Source of the DNA: Pseudodonghicola xiamenensis DSM 18339
Lineage (GTDB): Bacteria; Pseudomonadota; Alphaproteobacteria; Rhodobacterales; Rhodobacteraceae
DNA: 33,383 nt
Reading direction: 5' to 3'
NCBI RefSeq assembly: GCF_000429365.1
Contig: NZ_AUBS01000038.1
Coordinates: forward strand, 1 to 33,383
Shown: positions 15,954 to 24,134 of the stretch, in pieces
Position numbering within the stretch: the stretch's first letter is position 1
Layout: every line of letters begins with the position of its first letter
Position numbers and translations under genes: made by a program
Notes under the pieces: generated by a model
What the model saw: only the letters and a program-made list of their open reading frames with translations
Databases searched by the model: none
What the model was told of the DNA's origin: nothing

Positions 15954-16158
15954 CAGCCTTGAACAGCACCAGTTTTACAGCGAATTTGTCGCACTTTACA
16001 CCATCTACGGTATGACGCCGGATCACCCGGCATCTATTCTCGTCTCGAATCTGCCGGACACGGCGATTTGGTCTTCTCTTGTTCGACCGGCCCCTCGGTC
16101 CGTTGCGCAAGGGGGATCCCTGCTCTTTGGACATCTGCCTGGAGGACATTTGAACAGG

Positions 16159-16190
16159 CTGTCGTGGTGTGAGTGACACGATAGCCCCTT
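16159..16190 (+). terminator. Weak hairpin followed by CCCCTTTT
   Basis: Arms CTGTCGTG (16159-16166) and CACGATAG (16177-16184) pair over eight positions with one G-T, around a 10-nt loop, followed by CCCCTTTT. It may end the LuxR-hydrolase transcript or be part of a structured RNA. The T-run is not adjacent to the stem. Confidence 0.3.
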
Positions 16191-16231
16191 TTCAGAAACC
16201 CGATTTCGAATTCAGCGAAACCTTTTTCCCC

Positions 16232-16266
16232 AGTGCCGCAGTGGTCTGACCACTGCGGCACTTTTT
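16232..16266 (+). terminator. Strong hairpin with T-run
   Basis: AGTGCCGCAGTGGTC (16232-16246) and its exact complement (16248-16262) are separated by one base; in RNA the innermost pairs would open to form the loop. TTTTT follows at 16262-16266. This is a near-ideal intrinsic terminator on the plus strand. It ends transcription from the left, before the secreted META-domain protein gene. Confidence 0.8.
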
Positions 16267-16400
16267 CGTCGCCTGCAGCCTCTGAGCGCCCCGCCGCTCC
16301 CTATCGGCAAGAGCCCGCCCGCCGCTCCGACCAGGTGGTTGCGCCCCGCCCAGCCTCGGGCCAGAGTAGGCACATCCCCGGGCATCGTCCCAAGACAGTT

Positions 16401-17651
16401 ATGAGTAAAGCATTGAACCTTTCACATATTCTCAGCCCCGCATTGGCCGCGACGCTGATCGCCTCCGCCAGCCTCGTCACCGCACAGGACAGCCGCGACA
16501 TCAGCGGCATGTTGCAGTACCGCGAACGTATCGCCCTGCCCGATGACGCCCAGATCATCATCGAACTGCGCGGCTGGCAGGATGCCTTGATCGGAGAAAC
16601 CAGCTTTGGCAGTGACGGACGTCAGGGGCCGCTGCCCTTCACCGTCCAAAGCCCGGCGCGGCTGGCCGCCCGACTGCGGGCCGGCATCCTGACCGACGGT
16701 CAGCCCCGCTGGATCAGCGATCCGGTCGAAATCGCCGCCGGAGATGCCCCCGTCGATCTGGGCCCGATCCTGCTGCGCGCCTTCGACCCGCTGCTCTTTG
16801 CCAGCACGTACCATTGCGGCACCCAGGACATCCGCATCGGCATTCAGAACGACCAGGCGGTGATGCAGGCGGACGGGCAACGGTATGTTCTGGTCGAAAC
16901 CGTCACCGCGTCAGGCGCGAAATATGTGGCCGAGCAGGATCCGACCACCTATTTCTGGAGCAAGGGCGCCGAGGCGATGGTCAGCCTGCAGGGACAGGAA
17001 CTGCCCACCTGCACCCTGGTTCCGCCGGCACCGGCAAGCTATGGCGCCCAAGGCAACGAACCAGGCTGGACGCTGACCATCCGGGATGGACAGATCACGC
17101 TGGTGACCGGGTACGGTGAACACCACCGCAGCGCCCCGCTTCCGCCGATAGAGCTGCGCGGGGACGCCTATGTGATGATGCTGGAAGACCCCGATCTGGA
17201 CATCATGGTGCAACAGAACCTGTGTCACGACAGCGCCACCGGCATGCCCTATCCAGACCGGCTGACGCTGACCAGCGACGACGGAACGCTGTCCGGCTGC
17301 GGCGGCGATCCGCGCGATCTGATCCGTGGCGGCGACTGGACGGTGGTGACCGTCGCCGGCTCCGAGACCGACGCGCAGCACGCGCCGACGCTGCAACTCG
17401 GCTCGGATGACCGGATCGCCGGCAGCGCCGGCTGCAACCGCTATTCTGCCGCCTTCACCCTGGGCGGAGAAAGCCTGTCCATAGGCCCCGCCGTCACTGC
17501 GTTGATGGCCTGCGCCCCCGAGGTGATGAGCGGCGAGCGCACCTTCCTGGACGCGCTGAGCACGGTGACCCGGTTCGACATTGATGCCGCCACCGGCATG
17601 TTGCAGCTGATCGGCGCCCAGGATCAGGTGGTGATCACCGCCCGCCGCTGA
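16401..17651 (+). CDS. Secreted envelope protein with YbaY-, MliC-, COG3650- and META-like domains
   Basis: From ATG 16401 the product is 416 residues with a cleavable signal peptide ending near SLVTA-Q (about residue 29). An upstream in-frame extension begins inside the terminator hairpin and is rejected. Four small domains follow. The first is a YbaY/YscW-like beta domain (about 32-135, ISGMLQYRERIALPDDAQI). The second is an MliC-like lysozyme-inhibitor domain (about 138-210, STYHCGTQDIRI... and YFWSKGAEAMVSL). The third is a COG3650-like block (about 215-300, NEPGWTLTI and QNLCHDSATGMPYPDRL). The last is a META/HslJ domain (about 310-410, GSAGCNRYSAAFTL and TALMACAPEVM). There is no lipobox Cys, so it is probably periplasmic. 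Such domains deal with envelope stress or host lysozyme; the combined role is unknown. No clear ribosome site is visible. Confidence 0.78.
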   Translation: MSKALNLSHILSPALAATLIASASLVTAQDSRDISGMLQYRERIALPDDAQIIIELRGWQDALIGETSFGSDGRQGPLPFTVQSPARLAARLRAGILTDGQPRWISDPVEIAAGDAPVDLGPILLRAFDPLLFASTYHCGTQDIRIGIQNDQAVMQADGQRYVLVETVTASGAKYVAEQDPTTYFWSKGAEAMVSLQGQELPTCTLVPPAPASYGAQGNEPGWTLTIRDGQITLVTGYGEHHRSAPLPPIELRGDAYVMMLEDPDLDIMVQQNLCHDSATGMPYPDRLTLTSDDGTLSGCGGDPRDLIRGGDWTVVTVAGSETDAQHAPTLQLGSDDRIAGSAGCNRYSAAFTLGGESLSIGPAVTALMACAPEVMSGERTFLDALSTVTRFDIDAATGMLQLIGAQDQVVITARR

Positions 17652-17841
17652 CCCGTCCCATACGGCCAGCGCTTTCCACCGACCGCCCCAGATAGGCGGC
17701 GATCGCCCCTGAAAAGCGCTGAACGCCCCCATGGCCCTGCCGATGCACCAGGGCCGTGCGTCGCGGCGGCATGCGTAAGATTGCCATGCCGGGCACGCAA
17801 ATCAGGCAGCCCATGCCCCCCACATCGGCGAAACACATCTT

Positions 17842-17880
17842 TGTATTCAAATGATTTGCAATTCAAATCATTTGAATACA
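17842..17880. promoter_or_regulatory. Perfect 17-bp inverted repeat, MarR operator candidate
   Basis: TGTATTCAAATGATTTG (17842-17858) and CAAATCATTTGAATACA (17864-17880) are exact reverse complements separated by five bases. The dyad ends one base before the marR start codon. It is strongly AT-rich within GC-rich DNA. Size and position are as expected for an autoregulated MarR operator controlling marR and the efflux gene. Confidence 0.8.
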
Positions 17881-17881
17881 C

Positions 17882-18349
17882 ATGTACCAGATGACACAGA
17901 TTCCGCCCCGCGACAGATTCGGTTTTCTCTTCGTCACCCAGGCCCGACGCTGGCGCCGGGTCATCGACCATGAGCTGGCAAAGGTCGGATTGACCGATGC
18001 CACCTGGACCCCTCTGGTTCATCTGAAGGAAGGCGGCGACGACATCAGCCAGACCGAGCTTGCCATGCGCGTCGGGCTTGATGGATCGTCATTGGTCCGC
18101 CTGCTCGATCTGCTTGAGGGCAAGGGCTTTATCGAACGCCGCGTCGACAGCAACGACCGCCGCGCCAGGCGCATCCTGCTGTCTCCAGCGGGCGAGGCCG
18201 AAGTGGCGCGGATCCGGGCGCAGCTTCTCCGTGTCGAGCGGATGTTGCTGGCCGATCTCGACGATGCCCAGATCGCGGCCATAGTCCAGGGATTTGAAGG
18301 CATCGACCGGCAAACCGAGGCGGTGCTGGCACAGGAACAGACGAAATGA
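17882..18349 (+). CDS. MarR-family transcriptional regulator
   Basis: This 155-residue winged-helix protein shows the MarR fold: N-terminal dimer helix (about 10-35), recognition region SQTELAMRVGLDGSSLVRLLDLLEG (split about 56-80 across two helices), and the wing DSNDRRARRILL (89-100) with the family's Asp-Arg pair. ATG 17882 and ATG 17891 are both possible starts; neither has a ribosome site, because the operator palindrome lies directly upstream, so the mRNA may be leaderless. Its stop overlaps the start of the FUSC gene (ATGA, 18346-18349). By analogy with similar pairs, it probably represses both genes until a phenolic or other aromatic ligand binds. Confidence 0.92.
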   Translation: MYQMTQIPPRDRFGFLFVTQARRWRRVIDHELAKVGLTDATWTPLVHLKEGGDDISQTELAMRVGLDGSSLVRLLDLLEGKGFIERRVDSNDRRARRILLSPAGEAEVARIRAQLLRVERMLLADLDDAQIAAIVQGFEGIDRQTEAVLAQEQTK

Positions 18350-20235
18350 CCCGCTGGCTGACCGAAATCGGGTTCGACACCCCCCGCATGCTCTATGCCG
18401 GGCGGACCGCACTCACCGCCTGCCTGGCCTTTCTGGTGGCCTGGGCCCTGGGGCTGGAACATCCGCAATGGGCGGGAATGACGGTCTGGGCCGCGACCCA
18501 GCCGACCAAGGGGCAGGTTCTGGAGAAAAGCCTGTTTCGTATTCTGGGAACGATCAGCGGCACCATCGCCGGCGTGCTCCTTGTGCTGTCGATGCAGATC
18601 CATCCCGCCTTCCTCGTCATCGGGCTGACGCTCTGGGTCGGGATTTGCACCTGGTTCGGCAATCTGCAGCGCGGCTTCGTGGCCTATTCCACAATGCTCG
18701 CCGGCTATACTGCCGCGATGGTCTCGTTGCTGGACAGCGCCCACCCCGATCATGTCTTCGCGCTTGGCGCCGACCGGTTCGCCACGGTTCTGACGGGCGT
18801 TCTTGCTGCCGCGCTGGTGGGCTATCTGTTTGCGCCCCGGATCAATGCCAACGGCTTGCGCCGCCAGATACGTGACCTTCTGGCTGACCTTCTTGACCGC
18901 GCCGCCGCCCCCCACGGGGCGGTCAGAGACGATAGCGGCCAGGCACTTCTGTCGCGACTTGCGGCCGCCGAAGAAGGGCTCGACCCGCATGCCGCCGGCT
19001 CGATCCGCTCCCGTCGGGAGGTTCGGGCGACACGGGCGCTGCTGATCGCCGCGATCCCGGTGCTGCTCAGACGGCGCAACGGCGCCGACATCGCCCCCGA
19101 CAGGCTGACCGCCGAGGAGCTGAACCGCGCGGCGCGGGCACTCAGGGCCGATGATCTGCCCTGCGCGCAGGCCGCTCTCTCTGCCGCCGCCAACACCGCC
19201 ACCTCCGGCCCCGCGCCTGCGCTGGCCGGGCTTCTTGAGACCCTGGGCACGGCGCTGGCGCAATGGTCCCACCCAATCGCCCCCTCCTCTCCCGAACCCG
19301 CGCTGCCGATCGTGCTGCATCGCGACTGGGTCGGCGCCCGCGAGGCGATGGTCCGGGCAATGGGCGGGCTCGGTCTGTTCGGGGCGCTCTGGCTGGTCAC
19401 CGGCTGGAGCATGGGCGGTTACATGATGCTGGGCCTGTCGATCATGCTGTCGCTGATGTCGATGATGGAAAGCCCGACCCAGTTCCTGCGCTCCGTGGCG
19501 ATTGGCCAATTCTATGGCGTGCTGGGCGCGCTGGCCGCCCGCTGGCTGATCTGGCCGCTGGCGGATAGCGAATTCCAGATCATTCTACTGACCCTGCCGT
19601 TCATCCTGTTCGGCACGCTGCTTGTCGGGCACCGCAGCACCGTTGCCGCCAGTTTCGATTACAATATGGTAATGCTGCTTCTGTTGCAGCCGCATTATCC
19701 GCTGACCGGTAATTTCGGCACCTCTGTCGCCATGGGCGGCGCGGTGGTCGCCGCCCCGCTTCTGGCCATGCTCGCCTATCGCTTCATCTATCCCGCCGGG
19801 ATCAGGCGGCGGCTCGATACCCTGCTTGCCGCGATGCTGCGCGACCTGGCTGATCTGGCCGCGGATCCCTCCGCGCTGACAAACCGTGAGGTCTGGCGCG
19901 CCCGCTTCTATCACCGCACCCTGCGACTGGTGCGGTTGTCGGACCGCTATGCCCGCGCCAATGTCGAGGCGATGGGGGCGAGCCTGGCATTACTGAACCT
20001 GGGCCATGCGGCGATGCGCTGCCACGAGATCGAAGCCGACCCCGCCAGCAGCGACAGCCAGCGCCGGGCGGCGCGGGCGGCGCTGGGGCGGCTGCAGACC
20101 CTGCGCGAGACCCCTCAAAGGGCGGAAAAGGCGCTGACCCATCTCGGCCAGCGACTGAGCGATGAGGATGCCGATCTGGTGCACCGCGCGGCGCATGGCG
20201 TCACGGTGCTGACCCCGGCCTTCCAGACTGTCTGA
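18346..20235 (+). CDS. FUSC-family inner-membrane efflux protein (AaeB/FusC-like)
   Basis: This 629-residue protein has two clusters of membrane helices (about 20-165 and about 340-480), each followed by a soluble helical region. This is the duplicated layout of the FUSC/aromatic acid exporter family. The first cluster contains PQWAGMTVWAATQPTKGQ and RILGTISGTIAG, both typical of the family. Relatives such as AaeB and FusC export aromatic acids or fusaric acid from the inner membrane, usually with a membrane-fusion partner; no such partner gene is next to it. It overlaps marR by four bases and is clearly its co-transcribed target. It ends 19 bp from the convergent siderophore ATPase gene, with no obvious terminator between. 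Confidence 0.88.
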   Translation: MTRWLTEIGFDTPRMLYAGRTALTACLAFLVAWALGLEHPQWAGMTVWAATQPTKGQVLEKSLFRILGTISGTIAGVLLVLSMQIHPAFLVIGLTLWVGICTWFGNLQRGFVAYSTMLAGYTAAMVSLLDSAHPDHVFALGADRFATVLTGVLAAALVGYLFAPRINANGLRRQIRDLLADLLDRAAAPHGAVRDDSGQALLSRLAAAEEGLDPHAAGSIRSRREVRATRALLIAAIPVLLRRRNGADIAPDRLTAEELNRAARALRADDLPCAQAALSAAANTATSGPAPALAGLLETLGTALAQWSHPIAPSSPEPALPIVLHRDWVGAREAMVRAMGGLGLFGALWLVTGWSMGGYMMLGLSIMLSLMSMMESPTQFLRSVAIGQFYGVLGALAARWLIWPLADSEFQIILLTLPFILFGTLLVGHRSTVAASFDYNMVMLLLLQPHYPLTGNFGTSVAMGGAVVAAPLLAMLAYRFIYPAGIRRRLDTLLAAMLRDLADLAADPSALTNREVWRARFYHRTLRLVRLSDRYARANVEAMGASLALLNLGHAAMRCHEIEADPASSDSQRRAARAALGRLQTLRETPQRAEKALTHLGQRLSDEDADLVHRAAHGVTVLTPAFQTV

Positions 20236-20254
20236 GGCCAGTGAGGCCCGCAGG

Positions 20255-21007
20255 TCAGAGCGTCAGCACCACCCGCCGGCCTCCCACCTCGGCCACCGTC
20301 ACCTCGGTATCGAAAAGATCGGAGAGCACCGGTTCGGTCACCACCTGATCGGGGCGGCCGCTGGCGGCCACCCGCCCCGCCTTCAGCGCCACCAGATGAT
20401 CGGCATAGGCGGCGGCCACCGTCAGATCGTGCAGTACGACGACAACGGTGCGCCCGGCCTCCGCCTCCTGCCGCGCGATGCGCATCACTCGGCGGGCATG
20501 GGCCAGGTCGAGGTTGTTCAGCGGCTCGTCCAGCAGGATCACATCGGTCTGCTGCGCCAGCACCATGGCGATCTGCGCCCGCTGCTTCTGCCCGCCCGAG
20601 AGCGTATCGAGGTAACGGTCGGAGAACGCCGCCAGATCGAGCCGGTCGATGGCGCGCTCCACCTCGGCCCGGTCGGTGACGCCCAACCGGCCGTGGCTGT
20701 GCGGATAGCGGCCGAAGCTGACCAGATCGCGTACCGTCAACCGTGGCCCCACCGCCCCCTCCTGCCGCAGGATCGAAAGCCGGAGCGCCAGTTCGGGCGC
20801 CGGGATCGTATTGAGCGGTACGCAGTCCAGCAGAATTTCACCTGAGGCCGGCGCGATCAACCGCCCCAGCGCGGTCAGAAGGGTGGATTTGCCGGCCCCG
20901 TTCGGCCCCACCAAGGCGGTCAGCTTGCCCCGAGGCAGGCTCAGCGACACATCGTGCAGCACCGGCTTGCCGGTCAGATGCACCGAAAGCGCGCGGGTTT
21001 CGATCAT
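20255..21007 (-). CDS. Iron-siderophore ABC transporter, ATP-binding protein
   Basis: From ATG 21007 the product is 250 residues. ABC motifs are all present: Walker A GPNGAGKST (34-42), Q-loop Gln82, signature LSGGQKQR (136-143), Walker B VILLDEP (156-162) and the switch His193. It is of the FepC/FecE/YclP type that powers ferric-siderophore import. Its start overlaps the stop of the upstream permease gene (ATGA at 21007-21004), so the two are translationally coupled. It is the last gene of a four-gene operon running leftwards from 23751. Confidence 0.93.
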   Translation of the reverse strand: MIETRALSVHLTGKPVLHDVSLSLPRGKLTALVGPNGAGKSTLLTALGRLIAPASGEILLDCVPLNTIPAPELALRLSILRQEGAVGPRLTVRDLVSFGRYPHSHGRLGVTDRAEVERAIDRLDLAAFSDRYLDTLSGGQKQRAQIAMVLAQQTDVILLDEPLNNLDLAHARRVMRIARQEAEAGRTVVVVLHDLTVAAAYADHLVALKAGRVAASGRPDQVVTEPVLSDLFDTEVTVAEVGGRRVVLTL

Positions 21008-21948
21008 GATTTCCTCCTGCGCAGGATCATCGCCAGGAACACCAGCCCACCCAAACCCTCGATCACCACGGCGACCGAGGTCTGCAGATGCAGCACCCGT
21101 TCGAACAACGTCTGGCTTGCCACCAAAACGGTGCAGGCCACCAGAGCCGAAAGCGGCAACAACAGCGCATGGCGCCAGCTTCGCGCCAGATGATGGGTAA
21201 GCGCCGAGACCAGCAGCCCGAAGAAGACGATCGGCCCCACCAGCGCGGTCGAGACCGAGACCAGCAGCGCCACCGCCGCCAGCATCTGCCGCGCCTGGCG
21301 GTCGTAACGGACACCTAGGCTCATCGCCGCCTCGCGCCCCAGCGCCATCACATCGAGCCGCCGATGCTGGGCGATCAGCCAGGCCGAGACCAGCACGGTC
21401 CCCCCGGCGGCCACCCATGTCAGATTGGCCGGGATCGCGGTGAATTGCGCGAAACTGGCGCTTTGCACCACGCTGAACTCCGACGGGGCGATCAACCGGT
21501 TCAGCAATTGGGTCAGGCTGCGGAACAGGATGCCGAAAACGATGCCGGTCAGGATCATCCGCGAAATCCCGCGCCCCCGCCGCAACAGCGCCCCGAAGAG
21601 GGCAAGCGCCGCCACCAGCATCACCCCGGTCTCCAGCCCGAACTTGAGGTAGGGGTTCAGCATGGCAACCCCGACACCTGACAGGATGAAGACCAGCCCG
21701 CTCTGCCCCAGCAGGAAAAGCGCGTCGAAACCCATGATCGCCGGCGTCAGGATGCGGTTGGCCGCAAGCGTCTGAAACACCATGGTCGAGAGCGCCACAG
21801 CGCTGGCCACCGTTATCAACGCCACTAGCCGGGTGCCGCGAAACATCAGCACGAAGCCCCAGTCTCCGCGCGCCCCGAGGCTGAGGAAGGCGAGACAGGC
21901 CAAAAGCAGCGCCAGGGCGGCCAGCAGGATCAGACTAGCGCCGCGCAT
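21004..21948 (-). CDS. Iron-siderophore ABC transporter permease (FecCD family), second subunit
   Basis: ATG 21948 gives 314 residues with about nine or ten membrane helices. The frame is open further up to 22011, but that part is an unconserved, Cys- and Ser-rich shadow of the previous gene. FecCD features include FRGTRLVALITVASAVALSTMVFQT at the start and LVGPIVFFGLLVSALTHHLAR near 240-265, the coupling-helix region. It overlaps the first permease gene by 14 bases. The two permeases should form the heterodimeric inner-membrane channel, as in YclN/YclO-type systems. Confidence 0.92.
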   Translation of the reverse strand: MRGASLILLAALALLLACLAFLSLGARGDWGFVLMFRGTRLVALITVASAVALSTMVFQTLAANRILTPAIMGFDALFLLGQSGLVFILSGVGVAMLNPYLKFGLETGVMLVAALALFGALLRRGRGISRMILTGIVFGILFRSLTQLLNRLIAPSEFSVVQSASFAQFTAIPANLTWVAAGGTVLVSAWLIAQHRRLDVMALGREAAMSLGVRYDRQARQMLAAVALLVSVSTALVGPIVFFGLLVSALTHHLARSWRHALLLPLSALVACTVLVASQTLFERVLHLQTSVAVVIEGLGGLVFLAMILRRRKS

Positions 21949-22858
21949 TGAGCATCCACAGGAAGACCAGCGCGCCGAGCACGCCCAGAATGGTGCCGAC
22001 CGGGATTTCATAGGGAAAGCGGATCAGACGGCCGAGGATATCGCAGGCCAGCACCAGCCCGGCGCCCGACATCGCCACCAATGGCAGGGTGCGGCGCAGG
22101 TTCTCACCGGCGAAACGCGCCACCATGTTCGGCACCACCAGCCCGACGAAGGGGATCATCCCCACCGTCACCACGGTCACCGCGGCGATGCCGGCGACGA
22201 TCACCAGCCCCAGCGCCACCACGCGCGGGTAATCCAGGCCAAGGCTGCGGCTGGTGTCCTCTCCCATCCCGGCGATGGTGAAACGGTCGGCGAAGACATA
22301 GGCGGCAATCGCCAGGGCCCCTGCCGCCCAGAGGAATTCATAGCGCCCCAGCATGACGCCCGAGAGCTCGCCATTCATCCAGACATCGACATATTGGATC
22401 AGGTCGCGCTCATAGGCCAGAAAGGTCGCCGCGGCGCCGAGGATGCCGCCATAGACGAGACCGGTCAGCGGCACCAACAGCGGATCGCGCGACGGCAGCC
22501 GGCGCACCAGCGCCAGGAAACCGGCGGTGCCGATCAGCGCCGCCGCCGTCGCCACCGCCATCTTGAGCCAGAGCGCCGCCCCCGGGGCCACCAGCGTCAC
22601 CGCGACCAGCCCCAGCCCCGCCGCCTGTGCCGTGCCGGTGGTCGAGGGTTCGACGAAGCGGTTGCGCGCCAGCATCTGCATGATCACCCCCGCCACGGCG
22701 AGCCCGGCTCCTGCCAGCAGTGCCGCCGCCGTGCGCGGCAACCGGCTGACGCCCAGAATCCACCACTCCCCACCCGAAAGCGAGGCCACGCCAGTCACCG
22801 CGCTGATCCCCACCAGAAGGACCAGCGCCGCCGGCGCCGCGAGGCGGGAGGGGCTCAC
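21935..22858 (-). CDS. Iron-siderophore ABC transporter permease (FecCD family), first subunit
   Basis: This 307-residue protein starts at GTG 22858, only two bases after the TAA of the binding-protein gene. It has multiple membrane helices and FecCD motifs: SRLPRTAAALLAGAGLAVAG, QMLARNRFVEPSTTGTAQ, and GMIPFVGLVVPNMVARFAG (about 240), the segment that contacts the ATPase. Length is slightly below the usual 320-340 but nothing essential seems missing. It is the second gene of the operon. Confidence 0.92.
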   Translation of the reverse strand: MSPSRLAAPAALVLLVGISAVTGVASLSGGEWWILGVSRLPRTAAALLAGAGLAVAGVIMQMLARNRFVEPSTTGTAQAAGLGLVAVTLVAPGAALWLKMAVATAAALIGTAGFLALVRRLPSRDPLLVPLTGLVYGGILGAAATFLAYERDLIQYVDVWMNGELSGVMLGRYEFLWAAGALAIAAYVFADRFTIAGMGEDTSRSLGLDYPRVVALGLVIVAGIAAVTVVTVGMIPFVGLVVPNMVARFAGENLRRTLPLVAMSGAGLVLACDILGRLIRFPYEIPVGTILGVLGALVFLWMLNARR

Positions 22859-22860
22859 GG

Positions 22861-23751
22861 TTACGCCCCCTCGAAGGCCTTGATCAGCAGATCGAGCGTG
22901 TGGTCGAGCGATTGCACCCCGCCGCTGGAGATATAAATCTCTGCCGCGTTCAGATAGATCACATGGCCTTGCTTCCAGGCCTTGGTCTCGCGCACCAGCG
23001 GGTTGTCGAGCGTCGCCTGCGCCCCCTCTGCCTCGGCCCCGATGGCGGCGGCGCGGTCAAGCACCAGCAGCCAGTCGGGATCGGCCTGATGGATGAATTC
23101 GAAACTGATCGCCTCGCCATGGGCGGTGGTCTCGATATTCTCGACCGCCTCGGGCAGGCCCAGTTCACCATGGATCCAGCCGAACCGCGACCCCTGGCCA
23201 TAGGCAGAGATCTTCGGCCCGTTGGTCAGGATGATCAGCCCCTTGCCCTTGCCGGCGATGGCGTCACGTGCCTCCTCGACCTTGGCGTCAAGCTGCCCCT
23301 CGATCAGCGCCGCACGATCCTCAAGCCCGAAAAGCCGACCGTAGTCCTCCAGCCGCTCCTTGGCCTCGTCGATCAGCAGATCGCCGGTAAAGGTCATGTC
23401 GACGGTAGGCGCGATCTTGGCCAGTTCACCCACCTTGGCCGCCGATCGGCCGCCAGCGATCACCAGATCGGGATGCAGCGTATACAGCGCTTCGAGATCG
23501 GGTTCGAAAAGCGTGCCCAGATCGCCCTGATACTTCGCCAGATAATCCACAAAAGTCTTGCTGACCGACCCCGCCACCGGCACGCCCAGCGCGTCGAGTG
23601 TATCAAGCGCGGCCATGTCATAGACCGCCACGGTCTTCGGCGCCTGGGCAGTCTCGACCAGGCCGCGGGCAGTGCGCAGGGCGACCGGATCGGCCACCGC
23701 CGGCAGTGCCAGAGAGACAGCGGCCAGCATCCCGAAAATCGCGTGTTTCAT
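22861..23751 (-). CDS. Periplasmic siderophore-binding protein (CeuE/YclQ/VctP-like)
   Basis: This 296-residue protein has a Sec signal peptide cleaved near Ala20 (LALPAVA-DP) and a good ribosome site (AAAGGA). It has the helical-backbone class III binding-protein fold (about 40-290). The stretch GPKISAYGQGSRFGWIH followed by GEAISFEFIHQADPDWLLVLDR closely resembles CeuE, YclQ and VctP, which bind catecholate siderophores such as enterobactin fragments or petrobactin. No lipobox is seen, so it is a free periplasmic protein. It leads the operon with two permeases and an ATPase, and is divergent from exbB-exbD-exbD-tonB. The exact ligand cannot be told. Confidence 0.9.
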   Translation of the reverse strand: MKHAIFGMLAAVSLALPAVADPVALRTARGLVETAQAPKTVAVYDMAALDTLDALGVPVAGSVSKTFVDYLAKYQGDLGTLFEPDLEALYTLHPDLVIAGGRSAAKVGELAKIAPTVDMTFTGDLLIDEAKERLEDYGRLFGLEDRAALIEGQLDAKVEEARDAIAGKGKGLIILTNGPKISAYGQGSRFGWIHGELGLPEAVENIETTAHGEAISFEFIHQADPDWLLVLDRAAAIGAEAEGAQATLDNPLVRETKAWKQGHVIYLNAAEIYISSGGVQSLDHTLDLLIKAFEGA

Positions 23752-24134
23752 GGCATATGTCCTTTTGATCCTTACCCTACAGGGCGATCAGGCAATGGCG
23801 CGCGCCCTGTCCTGACAATTTCCCTATGGCATTGCCGACCAGAGATCCAGCCACTATTCCGACGGAAACGATCAGGGATGACAGCCATGCTCTCGACGCA
23901 GACCGGCCACGGACAGCACAACAGGGGCAAACGCCACTGCGCTGCATCCCGCCACGAACAGAGGTGTCTCCTTTCCCCGCAAGCCTGCGATTGCGCCCTC
24001 TTCGGCCCTTGCCGACGAGATTGGGGCACAGTTTTAGTTGACGAAAAAGGTAGGTTTTATTAGCAACAGAGTGCAAGGCGCCCGGTTTCCCCGGTTTGGC
24101 GCCATAATCTTCTGGCCGAGTCGCGGTGGTGCCC
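23752..24134. other. Divergent intergenic region of the two iron-uptake operons
   Basis: No convincing gene lies in these 383 bp; short frames on both strands lack motifs. A 7-bp dyad CAGGGCG/CGCCCTG (23780-23786, 23803-23809) could fold in the leader of the binding-protein mRNA. An AT-rich patch at 24030-24065 with TTGACG (24038-24043) may be part of the exbB promoter. I did not recognise a clear Fur, Irr or RirA box by eye, although iron control is expected. Confidence 0.45.

Larger units (their letters stand above)
15954..16400. other. Non-coding stretch with two hairpins; possible small RNA
   Basis: This 447-bp gap has short frames on both strands but none with recognisable protein features. 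It contains an imperfect hairpin (16159-16184) followed by CCCCTTTT, and a long hairpin with a T-run (16232-16266). The second hairpin lies about 280 bp beyond the LuxR-hydrolase stop, which is far for a simple terminator of that gene. A separate short transcript ending there is possible. No known RNA family was recognised. Confidence 0.4.

Noticed and set aside
16034..16261. 75-codon minus-strand frame starting MPQWSDHCGT, matching the start of a plus-strand frame at 16233
   Set aside because: The identical starts arise because both read the arms of the terminator palindrome at 16232-16262; not real coding.
17635..17850. 71-codon minus-strand frame beginning inside the marR operator dyad (MNTKMCFADVGG...)
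   Set aside because: Tempting as a divergent small gene controlled by the same operator, but it overlaps the end of the META-protein gene and shows no known motif or ribosome site. Kept out for lack of support.
21782..22936. 384-codon plus-strand frame rich in His, Arg and Gln
   Set aside because: Antisense shadow of the two FecCD permease genes.
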